A stretch of DNA of 64,000 bases from Paraburkholderia mimosarum LMG 23256 = NBRC 106338 (GCF_000739815.1 NZ_BBJJ01000012.1:1-64000); one strand, 5' to 3'. Counted from the first letter of the stretch, positions 18,454 to 30,441 are shown. Program-made: numbers and translations. Notes: generated by a model not told the origin, from the sequence alone.

Positions 18454-18597
18454 ATGGATACGCATCTGATGATCGGCATCGCCGTGATGATGGGCCTGAT
18501 CGGCATCGCGGCATCGCGCGACCTGCTGCGCATGCGGCGCGCGCAACTCGAGCCCGTGACACTGCGCGTGCGCCGCGACGACGCGCGCATGCGCTAA
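18454..18597 (+). CDS. 47-residue single-span membrane microprotein
   Basis: The ORF has ATG 18454, stop TAA 18595 and GAGGA 5 bases upstream of the start. The protein begins MDTHLMIGIAVMMGLIGIAA, a hydrophobic segment long enough to span the membrane (about residues 5-20). It continues with a strongly basic tail containing nine arginines in its last 27 residues. The positive tail would keep the C-terminus in the cytoplasm. It lies between the LysR gene and the convergent phosphoesterase gene, ending 21 bp from the latter's stop. I do not recognise a family. The good ribosome-binding site and amphipathic design make it a likely real gene, but conservation is untested. Confidence 0.5.
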   Translation: MDTHLMIGIAVMMGLIGIAASRDLLRMRRAQLEPVTLRVRRDDARMR

Positions 18598-18618
18598 CGC
18601 TGCGGGCCTCTTCCTTCG

Positions 18619-19437
18619 CTAGATTTCCACCACCTTGTCCCACGCGAAAGCGGGATTCTCCGGCAGCCCGGTGCGACGGTCGCGATAGCCGCGCGGATTG
18701 CACACCACGCGCGTGCCGTTGACCGTGTAGTCGAAGCACGTATGCGTGTGGCCGTGCACCCATAGCGCGACTGGCGTGCGCACCAGCGCATCGAGATCGC
18801 TCACGAACCCCGCCGAAACGGGATCTTGCGCATAGCGCGGCGCGAGGCTCTGCCTGTGCGGCGCGTGATGCGTGACGACGATCGTCTTGCCCGCGAAGGG
18901 CTTGGCCAGTTCCGCTTCGAGCCACGCGCGCGAGCGCGCAAACAGCGCGATCGAGTCCGCTGGCGTGAAGTCGCGCGCGCCCGCTTGCGGGCTCGCCGGC
19001 CACGACACCTGAATCAACCCGCGAAAGTCGAGCATCACGCGCATCGCGGCCGCGATGGCGGCATCGCGGGCGGCGTCGTCTGCGCCGAAGAGCGCGAAGT
19101 CGGCCCACAGCGTCGTGCCGAGCACGCGAAAACGGCCAGCCGGATCGACATAGACGCCGTCGTTGAGGAAATGCACGTTATCGAGCGTCGAGGCCGCGTC
19201 GACCATCGCGGTTTCCAGCGCGCCCAGGTCGCCGTCGTAGTACTCGTGGTTGCCGGGCACGTACACGACCGGCACCCGCGGATCGAACGTCTGCGCCGCC
19301 CAGCGCAGCCCCAGCCCGTGATTGTGGATGTCGCCCGCCAGCACCACGAGATCGGCTTGCGCGTGCGGGATCGTATCGGGCTCGTCGTTTTCCAGATGCA
19401 GGTCGGACAGCACGCGCACCTTCACGGGAGTTTTCAC
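18619..19437 (-). CDS. Calcineurin-like metallophosphoesterase
   Basis: A 272-residue cytoplasmic phosphoesterase with all five blocks of the calcineurin-like fold: DLHLE near residue 11, GDIHNH near 35, GNHEYYD near 61, VTHHAPH near 180 and HGHTH near 222. These supply the two-metal site. The start is GTG, supported by AGGAG 8 bases upstream. The open frame ends 28 bp short of the FAD-linked oxidase gene upstream on the same strand, so the two may be cotranscribed. The substrate cannot be predicted; members hydrolyse phosphomonoesters, phosphodiesters or nucleotides. Confidence 0.85.
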   Translation of the reverse strand: MKTPVKVRVLSDLHLENDEPDTIPHAQADLVVLAGDIHNHGLGLRWAAQTFDPRVPVVYVPGNHEYYDGDLGALETAMVDAASTLDNVHFLNDGVYVDPAGRFRVLGTTLWADFALFGADDAARDAAIAAAMRVMLDFRGLIQVSWPASPQAGARDFTPADSIALFARSRAWLEAELAKPFAGKTIVVTHHAPHRQSLAPRYAQDPVSAGFVSDLDALVRTPVALWVHGHTHTCFDYTVNGTRVVCNPRGYRDRRTGLPENPAFAWDKVVEI

Positions 19438-19465
19438 GGTCAGGGCTCCTTACGTTCCTGGCTTT

Positions 19466-20902
19466 TCAGCGCAGCACTTTCCCCGGATTCATCAGGTTCA
19501 GCGGATCGAGCGCGGTCTTGATCGCGCGCATCAGCGCGAGTTCGACCTCGCTCTTGTAGTGCATGTTCTCGTCGATCTTCAATTGCCCGAGTCCGTGTTC
19601 GGCGCTGATGGTGCCGCGATGGCGCTCCACGCTGTCGTAGACGATGCGGTTCAGCGTTTTCTCGTTTTCGGCGAGGAAACGCTTCGGGTCGCCGCCTTCG
19701 GGTGCCTGCACGTTGTAGTGCAGGTTGCCGTCGCCGAGATGGCCGAACGTGACCATGCGTGCGCCGGGCACGGTGCGCGCGATCCCGGCATCGGTTTCCT
19801 CGATGAAGTGGCCGATGCGCGAGATCGGCACGCCGATGTCGTGCTTGATGTTCAACCCTTCCTGCGCCTGCGCGAGCGGAATGTGCTCGCGGATGTTCCA
19901 GAAGGCCTGCGACTGCGCGAGACTTTCGGCGACCACGGCGTCTTCCACGAGACCTTGTTCCAGCGCGTCTTCCATGAGCCGCTCGAATAGCGCGCGCGCG
20001 TGCTCTTCGCTTTCGTTATCCGCGAGTTCCAGCAGCACGACCTGCGCGTGACGCTCCGCGAACGGATACCGCAGCTGCGGGAAATGGCGCCCGACGAGCT
20101 GCATGCAGAAGTCCGACATCAGCTCGAATCCCGTGAGGAGCGGCCCGGCATAGCGCTGCGCGAGCGCGAGGAAGTCGAGCGCCGCATGCGCCGAGCCGAG
20201 CGCGGCGAGTGCGGTGACGCGCGCGGCCGGCAGCGGATGCAGCTTCATGACCGCTGCGGTGATGACGCCGAGCGTGCCCTCGGCACCGATGAAGAGGTCG
20301 CGCAGATCGTAGCCGGTGTTGTCCTTGCGCAGCCCGCGCAGGCCGTCCCAGATCTCGCCCTGTGGCGTGACGACTTCGAGGCCGAGGCACAGCTCGCGCG
20401 CGTTGCCGTAGCGCAGCACGCCGGTGCCGCCTGCGTTGGTCGAGAGATTGCCGCCGATCGTGCAGCTGCCTTCGGCTGCGAGCGAAAGCGGGAAGAGGCG
20501 GTCGGCGTCCTTCGCGCGCGCCTGGACTTCGGCGAGAATCACGCCCGCTTCGACCGTGATCGTGTTGTTCTGCACATCGATTTCACGCACGCGGTTCAGG
20601 CGACGCAGACTCAGCACGGCTTGCCGGCCGCTGGCATCGGGCGTCGCGCCGCCCGCGAGACCCGTGTTGCCGCCTTGCGGCACGAGCGCGATGCGGTGTG
20701 CGTGCGCGAGCTTCACGACCGCGGCGACTTGCTGCGCATCGGCCGGGCAGAGCACGGCGAGGGCCTCGCCCTGATAGCGGCGGCGCCAGTCGGCGAGATA
20801 AGGGGCCGTGTCGTGCGTGTCGGTCAGGACGTTTTGCGCGCCAATGGCGGCGGCGCAGGCGTCGAGAAAGGCTGGTGGGGCGTTTCGGGTGGAGTCGGTC
20901 AT
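19466..20902 (-). CDS. FAD-binding D-2-hydroxyacid dehydrogenase (GlcD/D2HGDH family)
   Basis: A 478-residue flavoenzyme of the VAO family that oxidises a D-2-hydroxyacid such as D-lactate, glycolate or D-2-hydroxyglutarate. The FAD-binding PCMH domain has the signature PQGGNTGLAGGA near residue 75 and IGGNLSTNAGGTGVLRYGN near 145. The C-terminal FAD-oxidase domain ends with SAEHGLGQLK and the typical LDPLNLMNPGKVL. ATG 20902 was chosen because the 24 codons upstream are basic and unlike family N-termini. No glcEF genes follow, so the enzyme probably works as a single subunit. The exact substrate is uncertain. Confidence 0.85.
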   Translation of the reverse strand: MTDSTRNAPPAFLDACAAAIGAQNVLTDTHDTAPYLADWRRRYQGEALAVLCPADAQQVAAVVKLAHAHRIALVPQGGNTGLAGGATPDASGRQAVLSLRRLNRVREIDVQNNTITVEAGVILAEVQARAKDADRLFPLSLAAEGSCTIGGNLSTNAGGTGVLRYGNARELCLGLEVVTPQGEIWDGLRGLRKDNTGYDLRDLFIGAEGTLGVITAAVMKLHPLPAARVTALAALGSAHAALDFLALAQRYAGPLLTGFELMSDFCMQLVGRHFPQLRYPFAERHAQVVLLELADNESEEHARALFERLMEDALEQGLVEDAVVAESLAQSQAFWNIREHIPLAQAQEGLNIKHDIGVPISRIGHFIEETDAGIARTVPGARMVTFGHLGDGNLHYNVQAPEGGDPKRFLAENEKTLNRIVYDSVERHRGTISAEHGLGQLKIDENMHYKSEVELALMRAIKTALDPLNLMNPGKVLR

Positions 20903-21095
20903 GGTGTGTCGGTGTCTCACGCGCTTCGCACGCGGCGCGGGGCTCACGCGTGGCGCGATGGGCATTGGAGGCATTGCAGTGCGTGGGGCTCAGGCGTTCA
21001 GTGTGACACGCTGCGGGCCTTCGCGCAGTGCCAGCGGAGCCGGCGCGTGCAAGGCAAAGGCGCGCAGGATCGCCGCCGTGCGTTTGCCGCGCTGC

Positions 21096-23564
<2,469 letters not shown>

Positions 23565-23618
23565 GCGGTGCGGCATGCGCGGCGCGCTGTCGAGGCAAAT
23601 TCGAAGCAGACGGAAAAC

Positions 23619-23939
23619 TCAGAGTGAGATCTTCCCGCGGCAGATGTCCGCGAACATGACCCAGTCGCCCATCAGGCTGTAGATGGGATGGCGGAAGGTG
23701 GCCGGGCGGTTCTTCTCGAATCTGTAATGCCCGACCCACGCGAAGCCGTAGCCGCACACGATCGCGGCCGGCAGCCAGAGCCAGTTGCCGGTGGCGATCG
23801 CCATGGCGACGCAGCCGATCACGCCGAGCGACCCGATGAAATGCAGCCGCCGCGACACGAGATTGCTGTGCTCGCTGAGGTAGAACGGATAGAACTCCGC
23901 GAAGCTCGAAAAGTGCTCGCCATGGGTGGTGGGATGCAT
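23619..23939 (-). CDS. DUF962/Mpo1-like membrane protein
   Basis: A 106-residue protein with two or three hydrophobic segments and the conserved family residues around FYLSEHSNLVSRRLHFIG (residues 19-36) and GYGFAWVGHYRFEKNRPATF (residues 63-82). Yeast Mpo1, a member of this family, is an Fe(II) dioxygenase acting on 2-hydroxy fatty acids; the histidines seen here match the conserved set. A strong AAGGAGG precedes the start. It is convergent with the YihY gene. The enzymatic role in bacteria is inferred only from the family. Confidence 0.85.
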   Translation of the reverse strand: MHPTTHGEHFSSFAEFYPFYLSEHSNLVSRRLHFIGSLGVIGCVAMAIATGNWLWLPAAIVCGYGFAWVGHYRFEKNRPATFRHPIYSLMGDWVMFADICRGKISL

Positions 23940-24027
23940 CGTCTCCTCCTTTCTGCGCGGGCGCGCAGGGGACGGTTTAGCCTGTCATTTTCCGGCGTTC
24001 CGAACGGCCGTGCAACCGTAGCCGGTC

Positions 24028-24867
24028 TCAGCCATTCCCCACGCGGGGCGCTTGCTGCGTTGCAAAGGTATAGAGCGCATCGAGCGTCGCGTCGGGCTGC
24101 TCGGTCATCAGCGCGTGGCCCGCGTCCAGCGTCACTGTGTCCACTTGCGCGCCGGCTTTCGCGAGCGCCTCTCCAAGCGCGCGCGCCGCGCGTGGCGGCG
24201 TCATCGCGTCGCGGCGGCCGACGACCATACGCACCGGGCAGCGTACTTTTGTCGCGCTAGCGAGACCGTCGGCATAGGCGTTGCAAGCCGCGAAATCGGT
24301 GTGGAAAAGCTGGGCCTCGCCACGCGCTGACACTCGCTCCATGAGGCGCCGGTTCACGCCGCGCAGCCAGAAACCCGGGCCGGGGCTCGACGGCTTGGCG
24401 GCGAGCGTCGAGTGCGACCATGCGTTGACGAGCGCGACCGCTTCCGGCTCGCGCTCGCGCGCGGCCTCGAGCAGCGTGGGCGCGACCGTCATCGGGAAAG
24501 CGGTGGCGAGCAGGGCGATACGCGCCGCGCGCTCAGGATGCCGGGCGGCGAATTCGAGCGTGATGAGCGAGCCCATGCTGTGGCCCGCAACGAAGGCCTG
24601 CGGCGCGTTCACGGCATCCAGCAGCGCGGCGAGCCAGTCGGCGAGCGCGCCGATGCTCGTGAGTGCCGGCCCGGCGCTGCGCATATGGCCCGGCAGATCG
24701 ACGGCCAGCACGTTGAAGCCGTGGTTCGCGAAATAGCGCGATTGCAGCGCCCAGACGCTATGGTCATGCTGCGCGCCGTGCACGAACACCGCGAACGGCA
24801 GTGCGCCGTCGATGGGACGCGAGGCCGTATAGGCGTAAACCGGCTTGCCGGCGACATCGACGATCAT
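24028..24867 (-). CDS. Alpha/beta hydrolase
   Basis: A 279-residue soluble alpha/beta hydrolase. The oxyanion-hole region VFVHGAQHDHSVW is near residue 30. The nucleophile elbow GHSMGS (serine near residue 98) and a late acidic residue in VGRRDAMTPP are present, and the catalytic histidine is in DAGHALMTEQP. ATG 24867 is fixed by a 4-base ATGA overlap with the stop of metY upstream, so the two are coupled. The pairing hints at hydrolysis of an ester or lactone linked to homoserine metabolism, but the substrate cannot be assigned. Confidence 0.8.
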   Translation of the reverse strand: MIVDVAGKPVYAYTASRPIDGALPFAVFVHGAQHDHSVWALQSRYFANHGFNVLAVDLPGHMRSAGPALTSIGALADWLAALLDAVNAPQAFVAGHSMGSLITLEFAARHPERAARIALLATAFPMTVAPTLLEAAREREPEAVALVNAWSHSTLAAKPSSPGPGFWLRGVNRRLMERVSARGEAQLFHTDFAACNAYADGLASATKVRCPVRMVVGRRDAMTPPRAARALGEALAKAGAQVDTVTLDAGHALMTEQPDATLDALYTFATQQAPRVGNG

Positions 24868-26216
24868 GGCGCCTCCTTGCCGGCGGCTTTTGCCTGTGCG
24901 CCGGCCTGGGCCTTCGACGCTTCGGTCTTTTGCGACGCCTTCAATGCGCGCTTGAGGTCGTCGACCAGATCGGCTGGGTCCTCGAGGCCGATCGAGAGCC
25001 GGATCGTGCCCTCTGCAATACCGGCGGCGGCGAGCGCGGCGGCGTCCATGCGGAAGTGCGTGGTCGAGGCCGGGTGGATCACGAGCGAGCGGGCATCGCC
25101 GACATTGGCCAGATGCGAGAACAGCGTGAGCGATTCGATGAAGCGCTTGCCCGCCGCGCGGCCGCCGCGCAGGTTGAAGCTGAACACGGCGCCGGCGCCG
25201 CGCGGCAGCAGGCGCTTCGCGAGCGCGTAATCGGGATGGTCCGGCAGCTCGGGCCACGCGACCGATTCCACCGCCTCGTGCGCGGCGAGGAATTCGACGA
25301 TGCGCCGCGTGTTCGCGACGTGCCGCTCCATGCGCAGCGGCAGTGTTTCGATGCCTTGCAGCAACTGCCACGCGGCTTGCGGATGCAGGCAAGCGCCGAA
25401 GTCGCGCAAACCCTCGCGCCGCGCGCGCAGCAAGAAGGGCGCAACGGTGCTTTCCTCGCTGAACACCATGTCGTGAAAACCCGCATAGGGCTCGGTGAAT
25501 TCGGGAAAGCGGCCCGAAGCGTCGAAGTCGAACGTGCCGCCGTCCACCAGCACGCCGCCGATCGTCGTGCCGTGGCCGCCCAGAAACTTGGTGGCCGAGT
25601 GATAGACGAAATCGGCGCCGTGCTCGAACGGCCGCAGCAACCACGGCGTGGTGAACGTCGAATCGACGAGGAGCGGCACGCCGTGTGCGTGCGCGATCTC
25701 TGCGACTGCTTCGATGTCGAGCACGTCGAGGCCCGGATTGCCGAGCGTCTCGCCGAACAGGAGGCGCGTGTTCGGGCGCAGCGCAGCGCGCCAGGCGTCG
25801 AGATCGCCTGGCTTCACAAAGGTCGTTTCGATGCCGAAGCGCCTGAGCGTGTAGTGCAGCAGGTTGTGCGAGCCGCCATAGAGCGCCGCCGAGGCGACGA
25901 TGTGCGAGCCCGCGCCCATGAGCGTCGCGATCGCGAGATGCAGCGCCGCCTGGCCGCTGGCCGTGCCGATCGCGCCCGCGCCACCTTCGAGCGCGGCCAC
26001 GCGCTCCTCGAACACGGCGACGGTCGGGTTCGAGATGCGCGAGTACACGTGGCCGGCGCGCTCCATGTTGAACAGCGCGGCGGCGTGATCGGTGTCGCGA
26101 AACGAGAACGAGGTGGTGAGGTAGATCGGCGTCGCGCGGGCGCCGGTGGCAGGGTCGGGCGCCGCGCCGGCGTGCAGCGCGAGCGTGTCGAAACGGGTAT
26201 CGGGCGTCGATGACAT
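24864..26216 (-). CDS. metY: O-acetylhomoserine sulfhydrylase-type PLP enzyme
   Basis: A Cys/Met-metabolism PLP-dependent enzyme of about 450 residues that makes homocysteine from an O-acylhomoserine and sulfide. The tyrosine-arginine pair YSRISNPTV, TASGQAALHLA, the PLP-contacting VDSTFTTPWLLRP and the Schiff-base lysine in HSATKFLGGHG (near residue 208) are all seen. The domain order and length match MetY rather than MetB/MetC. Three starts are possible (26297, 26267, 26216), and none has a clear ribosome-binding site. I chose the last because it directly precedes the family N-terminus. The C-terminus has a lysine/alanine-rich tail of about 25 residues. Its stop overlaps the hydrolase start. 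Confidence 0.85.
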   Translation of the reverse strand: MSSTPDTRFDTLALHAGAAPDPATGARATPIYLTTSFSFRDTDHAAALFNMERAGHVYSRISNPTVAVFEERVAALEGGAGAIGTASGQAALHLAIATLMGAGSHIVASAALYGGSHNLLHYTLRRFGIETTFVKPGDLDAWRAALRPNTRLLFGETLGNPGLDVLDIEAVAEIAHAHGVPLLVDSTFTTPWLLRPFEHGADFVYHSATKFLGGHGTTIGGVLVDGGTFDFDASGRFPEFTEPYAGFHDMVFSEESTVAPFLLRARREGLRDFGACLHPQAAWQLLQGIETLPLRMERHVANTRRIVEFLAAHEAVESVAWPELPDHPDYALAKRLLPRGAGAVFSFNLRGGRAAGKRFIESLTLFSHLANVGDARSLVIHPASTTHFRMDAAALAAAGIAEGTIRLSIGLEDPADLVDDLKRALKASQKTEASKAQAGAQAKAAGKEAP

Positions 26217-26515
26217 CGTGGCGGCGCGGCCGGCGCGAACCGGCGCTGTGTCGGGAGTGAAGGGCATCGTAACACTGGCGGCGTGGTGCGGGGGCATGGG
26301 ACCGGCCGATTTGCGGGCCGGATGAAAGGCCTCCGGGCGCGCCGGGTGTCAGGGCTGGAACGCCCGCCCCACGGCCCTTCGCGCACCGCCCGGAGACCGG
26401 CCTGCCCCATGCCGCGCGGCTTTCCTTTTAAGACTCTTTCCGCTAGGATCGAAAAGAGGTAGGTATCTTTTCATTGAGCTTTCCCCATTATTCGCTGTTT
26501 TTCCGGAGACACATC

Positions 26516-26971
26516 ATGCGTGTCAGCGACATCCTCAAGGTGAAGGGCAACACGCTCTTCACCGTCACGCCCGACACTGCGCTGCACGAAGCAGTCAACA
26601 CGATGGCCGAACACGACATCGGCTCGCTCGTCGTCATGGAGTACGGCGATCTGGTCGGCATGCTCACGTTCCGCGAGATCATCCTCACGCTGCGCGCCAA
26701 CGGCGGCAGCGTCGGCACCACGACGATCCGCAAGGTCATGGACGATCATCCCATCACCTGCACGCCGGAAACCGAGGTCGACGAAGTGCGCCGCATGATG
26801 CTCGAACATCACGTGCGCTATCTGCCGGTCATGGAAAGCCGCTCGCTCATGGGCGTGATCTCGTTCTACGACGTCGCGAAGGCCGTGGTGGAGGCGCAAG
26901 GCTTCGAAAACAAGCTGCTCAAGGCCTATATCCGCGACTGGCCCGAGGAGGAGCGTCAGCCGGCGCGCTGA
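26516..26971 (+). CDS. Tandem CBS-domain protein
   Basis: A 151-residue soluble protein made of two CBS motifs (about residues 1-60 and 70-130): MRVSDILKVKGNTLFTVTPDTALHEAVNTM and MDDHPITCTPETEVDEVRRMM are the two starts. Pairs of CBS motifs form a Bateman module that binds adenine nucleotides. No effector domain is attached, so it may act on another protein. GGAG precedes ATG 26516 by 8 bases; the ORF begins 14 codons earlier but without support. An intrinsic terminator follows. The partner is unknown. Confidence 0.88.
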   Translation: MRVSDILKVKGNTLFTVTPDTALHEAVNTMAEHDIGSLVVMEYGDLVGMLTFREIILTLRANGGSVGTTTIRKVMDDHPITCTPETEVDEVRRMMLEHHVRYLPVMESRSLMGVISFYDVAKAVVEAQGFENKLLKAYIRDWPEEERQPAR

Positions 26972-27006
26972 GCAAACCGGGCGACCTCATCGCCATCCAC
27001 GCATGG

Positions 27007-27032
27007 AAAAGCGCGCATCAGGCGCGCTTTTT
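27007..27032 (+). terminator. Intrinsic terminator after the CBS gene
   Basis: AAAAGCGCGC (27007-27016) pairs with GCGCGCTTTT (27022-27031) around a 5-base loop, and the stem ends in a T run. It lies just before the next gene on the same strand. Confidence 0.8.
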
Positions 27033-27074
27033 CGCGTCTGGAGCCTGCAAATTCCGTCAGTGCAATCCTACTCG

Positions 27075-29063
27075 ATGAACGATAGACCGATACCCGCAAC
27101 GCCGCGCGACGAAGAAGCCGCACGCGAATCGCGCCACGACGCCGGCCATGCTTCGCAGTTCGCGCTGCTGCGCCAGCGCCGCTTTGCCCCGTTTTTCTGG
27201 ACGCAGTTCCTCGGGGCGATGAACGACAACGTCTTCAAGATCGGCTTCACGTCGCTCGTCACGTATCAGGCCGCGCGCTTTTCGGGCGTCGATCCGAAGA
27301 CGGTCGCGTTCCTGATTTCGGCCATTTTCATCTTGCCGTTCGTGCTGTTTTCCGCGACCTCGGGCCAGGTCGCCGACAAGTACGACAAGGCGATGCTGAT
27401 GCGCTGGGTCAAGACCTTCGAGATCGCGGTCATGCTGGTCGGCGCGGCGGGTTTCTGGATGCACAGCGCGCCGCTGCTCTATGCGTGCACCTTCCTCATG
27501 GGTGTGCACTCCACGGTGTTCGGGCCGGTCAAGTATGCGTATCTCCCGCAGCGGCTCGCCTCCGACGAACTGGTCGGCGGCAACGGGCTCGTCGAAATGG
27601 GCACCTTCGTCGCGATCCTGCTCGGCACGATCCTCGGCGGCGTGGCGGCGGGCCTCGGGGCGACGGATGAAGCGGCACCCGTCGGGCCACCGCTCGGCGC
27701 GTGGTGGCTCGGCGGCATGTGCATCGTCATCGCGCTGGTGGGGCGGGTCGCCTCCGCGTTCGTGCCGCCGTGCGAGCCGTCGCAGCCAGGCCTGCGCATC
27801 AACTGGAATCCGCTTTCCGAAACCTGGCGCAATCTGCGCCTCGCGCACGGCGACCGCACCGTGTTCCTGAGCCTGCTCGGCATCTCGTGGCTCTGGTTCG
27901 TCGGCGCGACGTTTCTCGCCTCGTTCTTCAATTTCGCCAAGGACGTGCTGTCGGCCGACGCCGACGTCGTGACCCTGCTGCTCGCGATGTTCTCGCTCGG
28001 CATCGGCTCGGGTTCGCTGCTTTGCGAGCGGCTCTCGCGGCGGCGCATCGAGATCGGCCTCGTGCCGCTCGGCTCGATCGGGATCAGCGTGTTCGGCATC
28101 GATCTGTTCTTCGCGAGCCACACGCTGCCTGCCGCGCCCCATCTGCTTTCGGTCGGCGAGTTCCTGCGCGGCGCCGCGCATTGGCGCGTGCTCGCCGACC
28201 TGTTCCTGCTGGCCATGTTCGGCGGCTTCTACAGCGTGCCGCTCTACGCGCTGATCCAGAGCCGCAGCGCGCCGAGCCACCGGGCGCGCATCATTGCCGC
28301 GAACAACATTCTCAATTCGCTCTTCATGATCGTCTCGTCGCTCATGGCGATGGCGCTCACGACCGCGGGCGTCGGCATTCCCGGTCTCTTTCTCACTACG
28401 GCGCTGCTCAATATCGTCGTGGCGGCCTACATCTATACGCTCGTCCCCGAGTTTCTGCTGCGCTTCATGGCGTGGGTGCTCGTGCATACGGTCTACCGCG
28501 TGCGGCTCGTAAATGCCGGGCGCATTCCGCCCAAGGGCGCGGCGGTACTGGTCTGCAATCACGTGAGCTATGTCGACGCGATCGTCATCATGGCCGAGAG
28601 CCCGCGGCCGATCCGCTTCGTGATGGATCAGCAGATCTTTCGCTCGCCTTTTTTCGGCTGGGTCTTCCGCCACGCGAAGGCCATTCCGGTTTCGCCCGCG
28701 CACGAGGATCCGGTGGCGCTCGCCAAGGCCTATGACGCGTGCGCGGCAGCGCTGGCGGATGGCGATCTCGTCTGCATCTTTCCCGAGGGCAAGCTCACGC
28801 GCACGGGCGAGATGAACCCCTATCGCCATGGCGTGAGCGAAATCCTGCGGCGCTCGCCGGTTCCCGTCGTGCCGATGGCGTTGCGCGGTCTTTGGGGCAG
28901 CACGTTCTCGCGCTTCGCGGCTTCCGGTCAGGAGCGGCGGCCGCTGCGGCGCGGCCTGACGCGCCGGCTGACGCTCGCGGTGGGGGAGCCCATCGCGGCG
29001 GCCGACGCCACGCTGGAACGCTTGCAGGACACGGTGGCTCAGTTGCGCGGCGCGCGGCGCTGA
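27075..29063 (+). CDS. MFS transporter-acyltransferase fusion (LplT-Aas-like)
   Basis: A 662-residue fusion. The first 420 residues are a 12-helix major facilitator domain resembling the lysophospholipid flippase LplT (FFWTQFLGAMNDNVFKIGF, then GVHSTVFGPVKYAYLPQ). The C-terminal 200 residues are a PlsC-type acyltransferase with the NHX4D motif NHVSYVDA near residue 502 and FPEGKLTRTGEM near 575. Together they should import lysophospholipid and re-acylate it at the inner membrane. E. coli splits these jobs between LplT and Aas. No AMP-binding acyl-ACP synthetase domain is present, so the acyl donor must be supplied elsewhere. ATG 27075 was chosen because the upstream codons overlap the terminator. 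Confidence 0.82.
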   Translation: MNDRPIPATPRDEEAARESRHDAGHASQFALLRQRRFAPFFWTQFLGAMNDNVFKIGFTSLVTYQAARFSGVDPKTVAFLISAIFILPFVLFSATSGQVADKYDKAMLMRWVKTFEIAVMLVGAAGFWMHSAPLLYACTFLMGVHSTVFGPVKYAYLPQRLASDELVGGNGLVEMGTFVAILLGTILGGVAAGLGATDEAAPVGPPLGAWWLGGMCIVIALVGRVASAFVPPCEPSQPGLRINWNPLSETWRNLRLAHGDRTVFLSLLGISWLWFVGATFLASFFNFAKDVLSADADVVTLLLAMFSLGIGSGSLLCERLSRRRIEIGLVPLGSIGISVFGIDLFFASHTLPAAPHLLSVGEFLRGAAHWRVLADLFLLAMFGGFYSVPLYALIQSRSAPSHRARIIAANNILNSLFMIVSSLMAMALTTAGVGIPGLFLTTALLNIVVAAYIYTLVPEFLLRFMAWVLVHTVYRVRLVNAGRIPPKGAAVLVCNHVSYVDAIVIMAESPRPIRFVMDQQIFRSPFFGWVFRHAKAIPVSPAHEDPVALAKAYDACAAALADGDLVCIFPEGKLTRTGEMNPYRHGVSEILRRSPVPVVPMALRGLWGSTFSRFAASGQERRPLRRGLTRRLTLAVGEPIAAADATLERLQDTVAQLRGARR

Positions 29064-29233
29064 TGCGAAGCCGCGTGCGATAGCTCGACGCGTCCGCAGA
29101 CCAGTACGGCAAGGCACCGCCAGCATGGTGGTCAAAGCGGCGAGCCTGCGGCGACACCCGACCATGCGCTCGGGCGTCGCCGCGCGCGGGCTGGCATAAT
29201 GGCAGATTCCCCGAATCACTTTGGACGACTGCC

Positions 29234-30334
29234 ATGTCCGGCAACACGCTCGGTACGCTTTTCACCGTCACCACCTTCGGCGAATCCCACGGCCCGGCCA
29301 TTGGCTGCGTCATCGACGGCTGCCCGCCCGGCATGGCCCTCACCGAAGCCGACATCCAGACCGACCTGGACCGCCGCCGTCCTGGCACGTCGCGCCATGT
29401 CACGCAGCGTCAGGAAGCGGATCAGGTCGAAATTCTCTCGGGCGTGTTCGAAGGACGCACCACGGGCACGCCCATCGCGCTCCTGATCCGCAACACCGAC
29501 CAGCGCAGCAAGGACTACGGCAACATCGTCGAGACCTTCCGGCCCGGTCACGCCGACTACACCTACTGGCAGAAGTACGGCATTCGCGACTATCGCGGCG
29601 GCGGCCGCTCGTCGGCGCGCCTCACGGCGCCCACGGTGGCGGCGGGCGCGGTCGCGAAGAAGTGGCTGCGCGAGCGCTTCGGCGTGGAAGTGCGCGGTTA
29701 CATGCGCTCGTTGGGCGAGATCGACGTGCCGTTCGTGAGCTGGGAGCACGTGCACCAGAATCCGTTCTTCGTGCCCAACGCTGATGTCGTGCCTCAACTC
29801 GAGGACTACATGGACGCATTGCGCAAGGACGGCGACTCGATCGGCGCGCGCGTGAACGTGGTGGCGAGTGGCGTGCCGGTGGGCTGGGGCGAGCCGCTCT
29901 TCGACCGGCTCGATGCCGATATCGCGCACGCCATGATGGGCATCAACGCGGTGAAGGGCGTGGAAATCGGCGCGGGCTTCGCGAGCGTGGCGCAGCGCGG
30001 CTCGGTGCACGGCGACGAGCTCACGCCCAACGGCTTTCACGGCAACCACGCCGGTGGCGTGCTCGGCGGCATCTCGACGGGGCAGGACATCACCGTTTCG
30101 ATCGCCATCAAGCCGACTTCGAGCATCCGCACGCCGCGCCGCTCGATCGACAAGGCGGGCGCGCCCGCGACGGTCGAGACCTTCGGCCGCCACGATCCGT
30201 GCGTCGGCATTCGTGCGACGCCGATCGCCGAGGCCATGCTCGCGCTCGTGCTGATCGATCACGCGCTGCGCCATCGCGCGCAAAACGCCGATGTCGAGGT
30301 TTCGACACCGAAGATCGCGGCAAGCGACGAGTGA
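29234..30334 (+). CDS. aroC: Chorismate synthase
   Basis: AroC converts 5-enolpyruvylshikimate 3-phosphate to chorismate, the last shikimate-pathway step, using reduced FMN. The 366-residue protein has the three signature blocks: [14 protein letters not shown] near residue 16, the RPGHADYTY and [12 protein letters not shown] segments near 100-130, and the C-terminal [18 protein letters not shown]. The catalytic histidines (in GESHG and in GRHDP) are retained. It sits alone, with 170 bp upstream and a bidirectional terminator downstream shared with the convergent ETF-QO gene. Confidence 0.97.
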   Translation: MSGNTLGTLFTVTTFGESHGPAIGCVIDGCPPGMALTEADIQTDLDRRRPGTSRHVTQRQEADQVEILSGVFEGRTTGTPIALLIRNTDQRSKDYGNIVETFRPGHADYTYWQKYGIRDYRGGGRSSARLTAPTVAAGAVAKKWLRERFGVEVRGYMRSLGEIDVPFVSWEHVHQNPFFVPNADVVPQLEDYMDALRKDGDSIGARVNVVASGVPVGWGEPLFDRLDADIAHAMMGINAVKGVEIGAGFASVAQRGSVHGDELTPNGFHGNHAGGVLGGISTGQDITVSIAIKPTSSIRTPRRSIDKAGAPATVETFGRHDPCVGIRATPIAEAMLALVLIDHALRHRAQNADVEVSTPKIAASDE

Positions 30335-30390
30335 TCTGAACTTGCACGACCGCACTGCGTGCCGGTCGACAACGTTGCGCGGACAACAAA

Positions 30391-30425
30391 AAAGCCGTTT
30401 CGGGCTCCCACCCGAAACGGCTTTT
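30391..30425. terminator. Bidirectional terminator between aroC and the ETF-QO gene
   Basis: A 14-bp perfect stem (30391-30404 with 30411-30424) and a 6-base loop, flanked by A on one side and T on the other. It serves both convergent genes. Confidence 0.92.
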
Positions 30426-30441
30426 CTTTCGTCTTCCGGTC

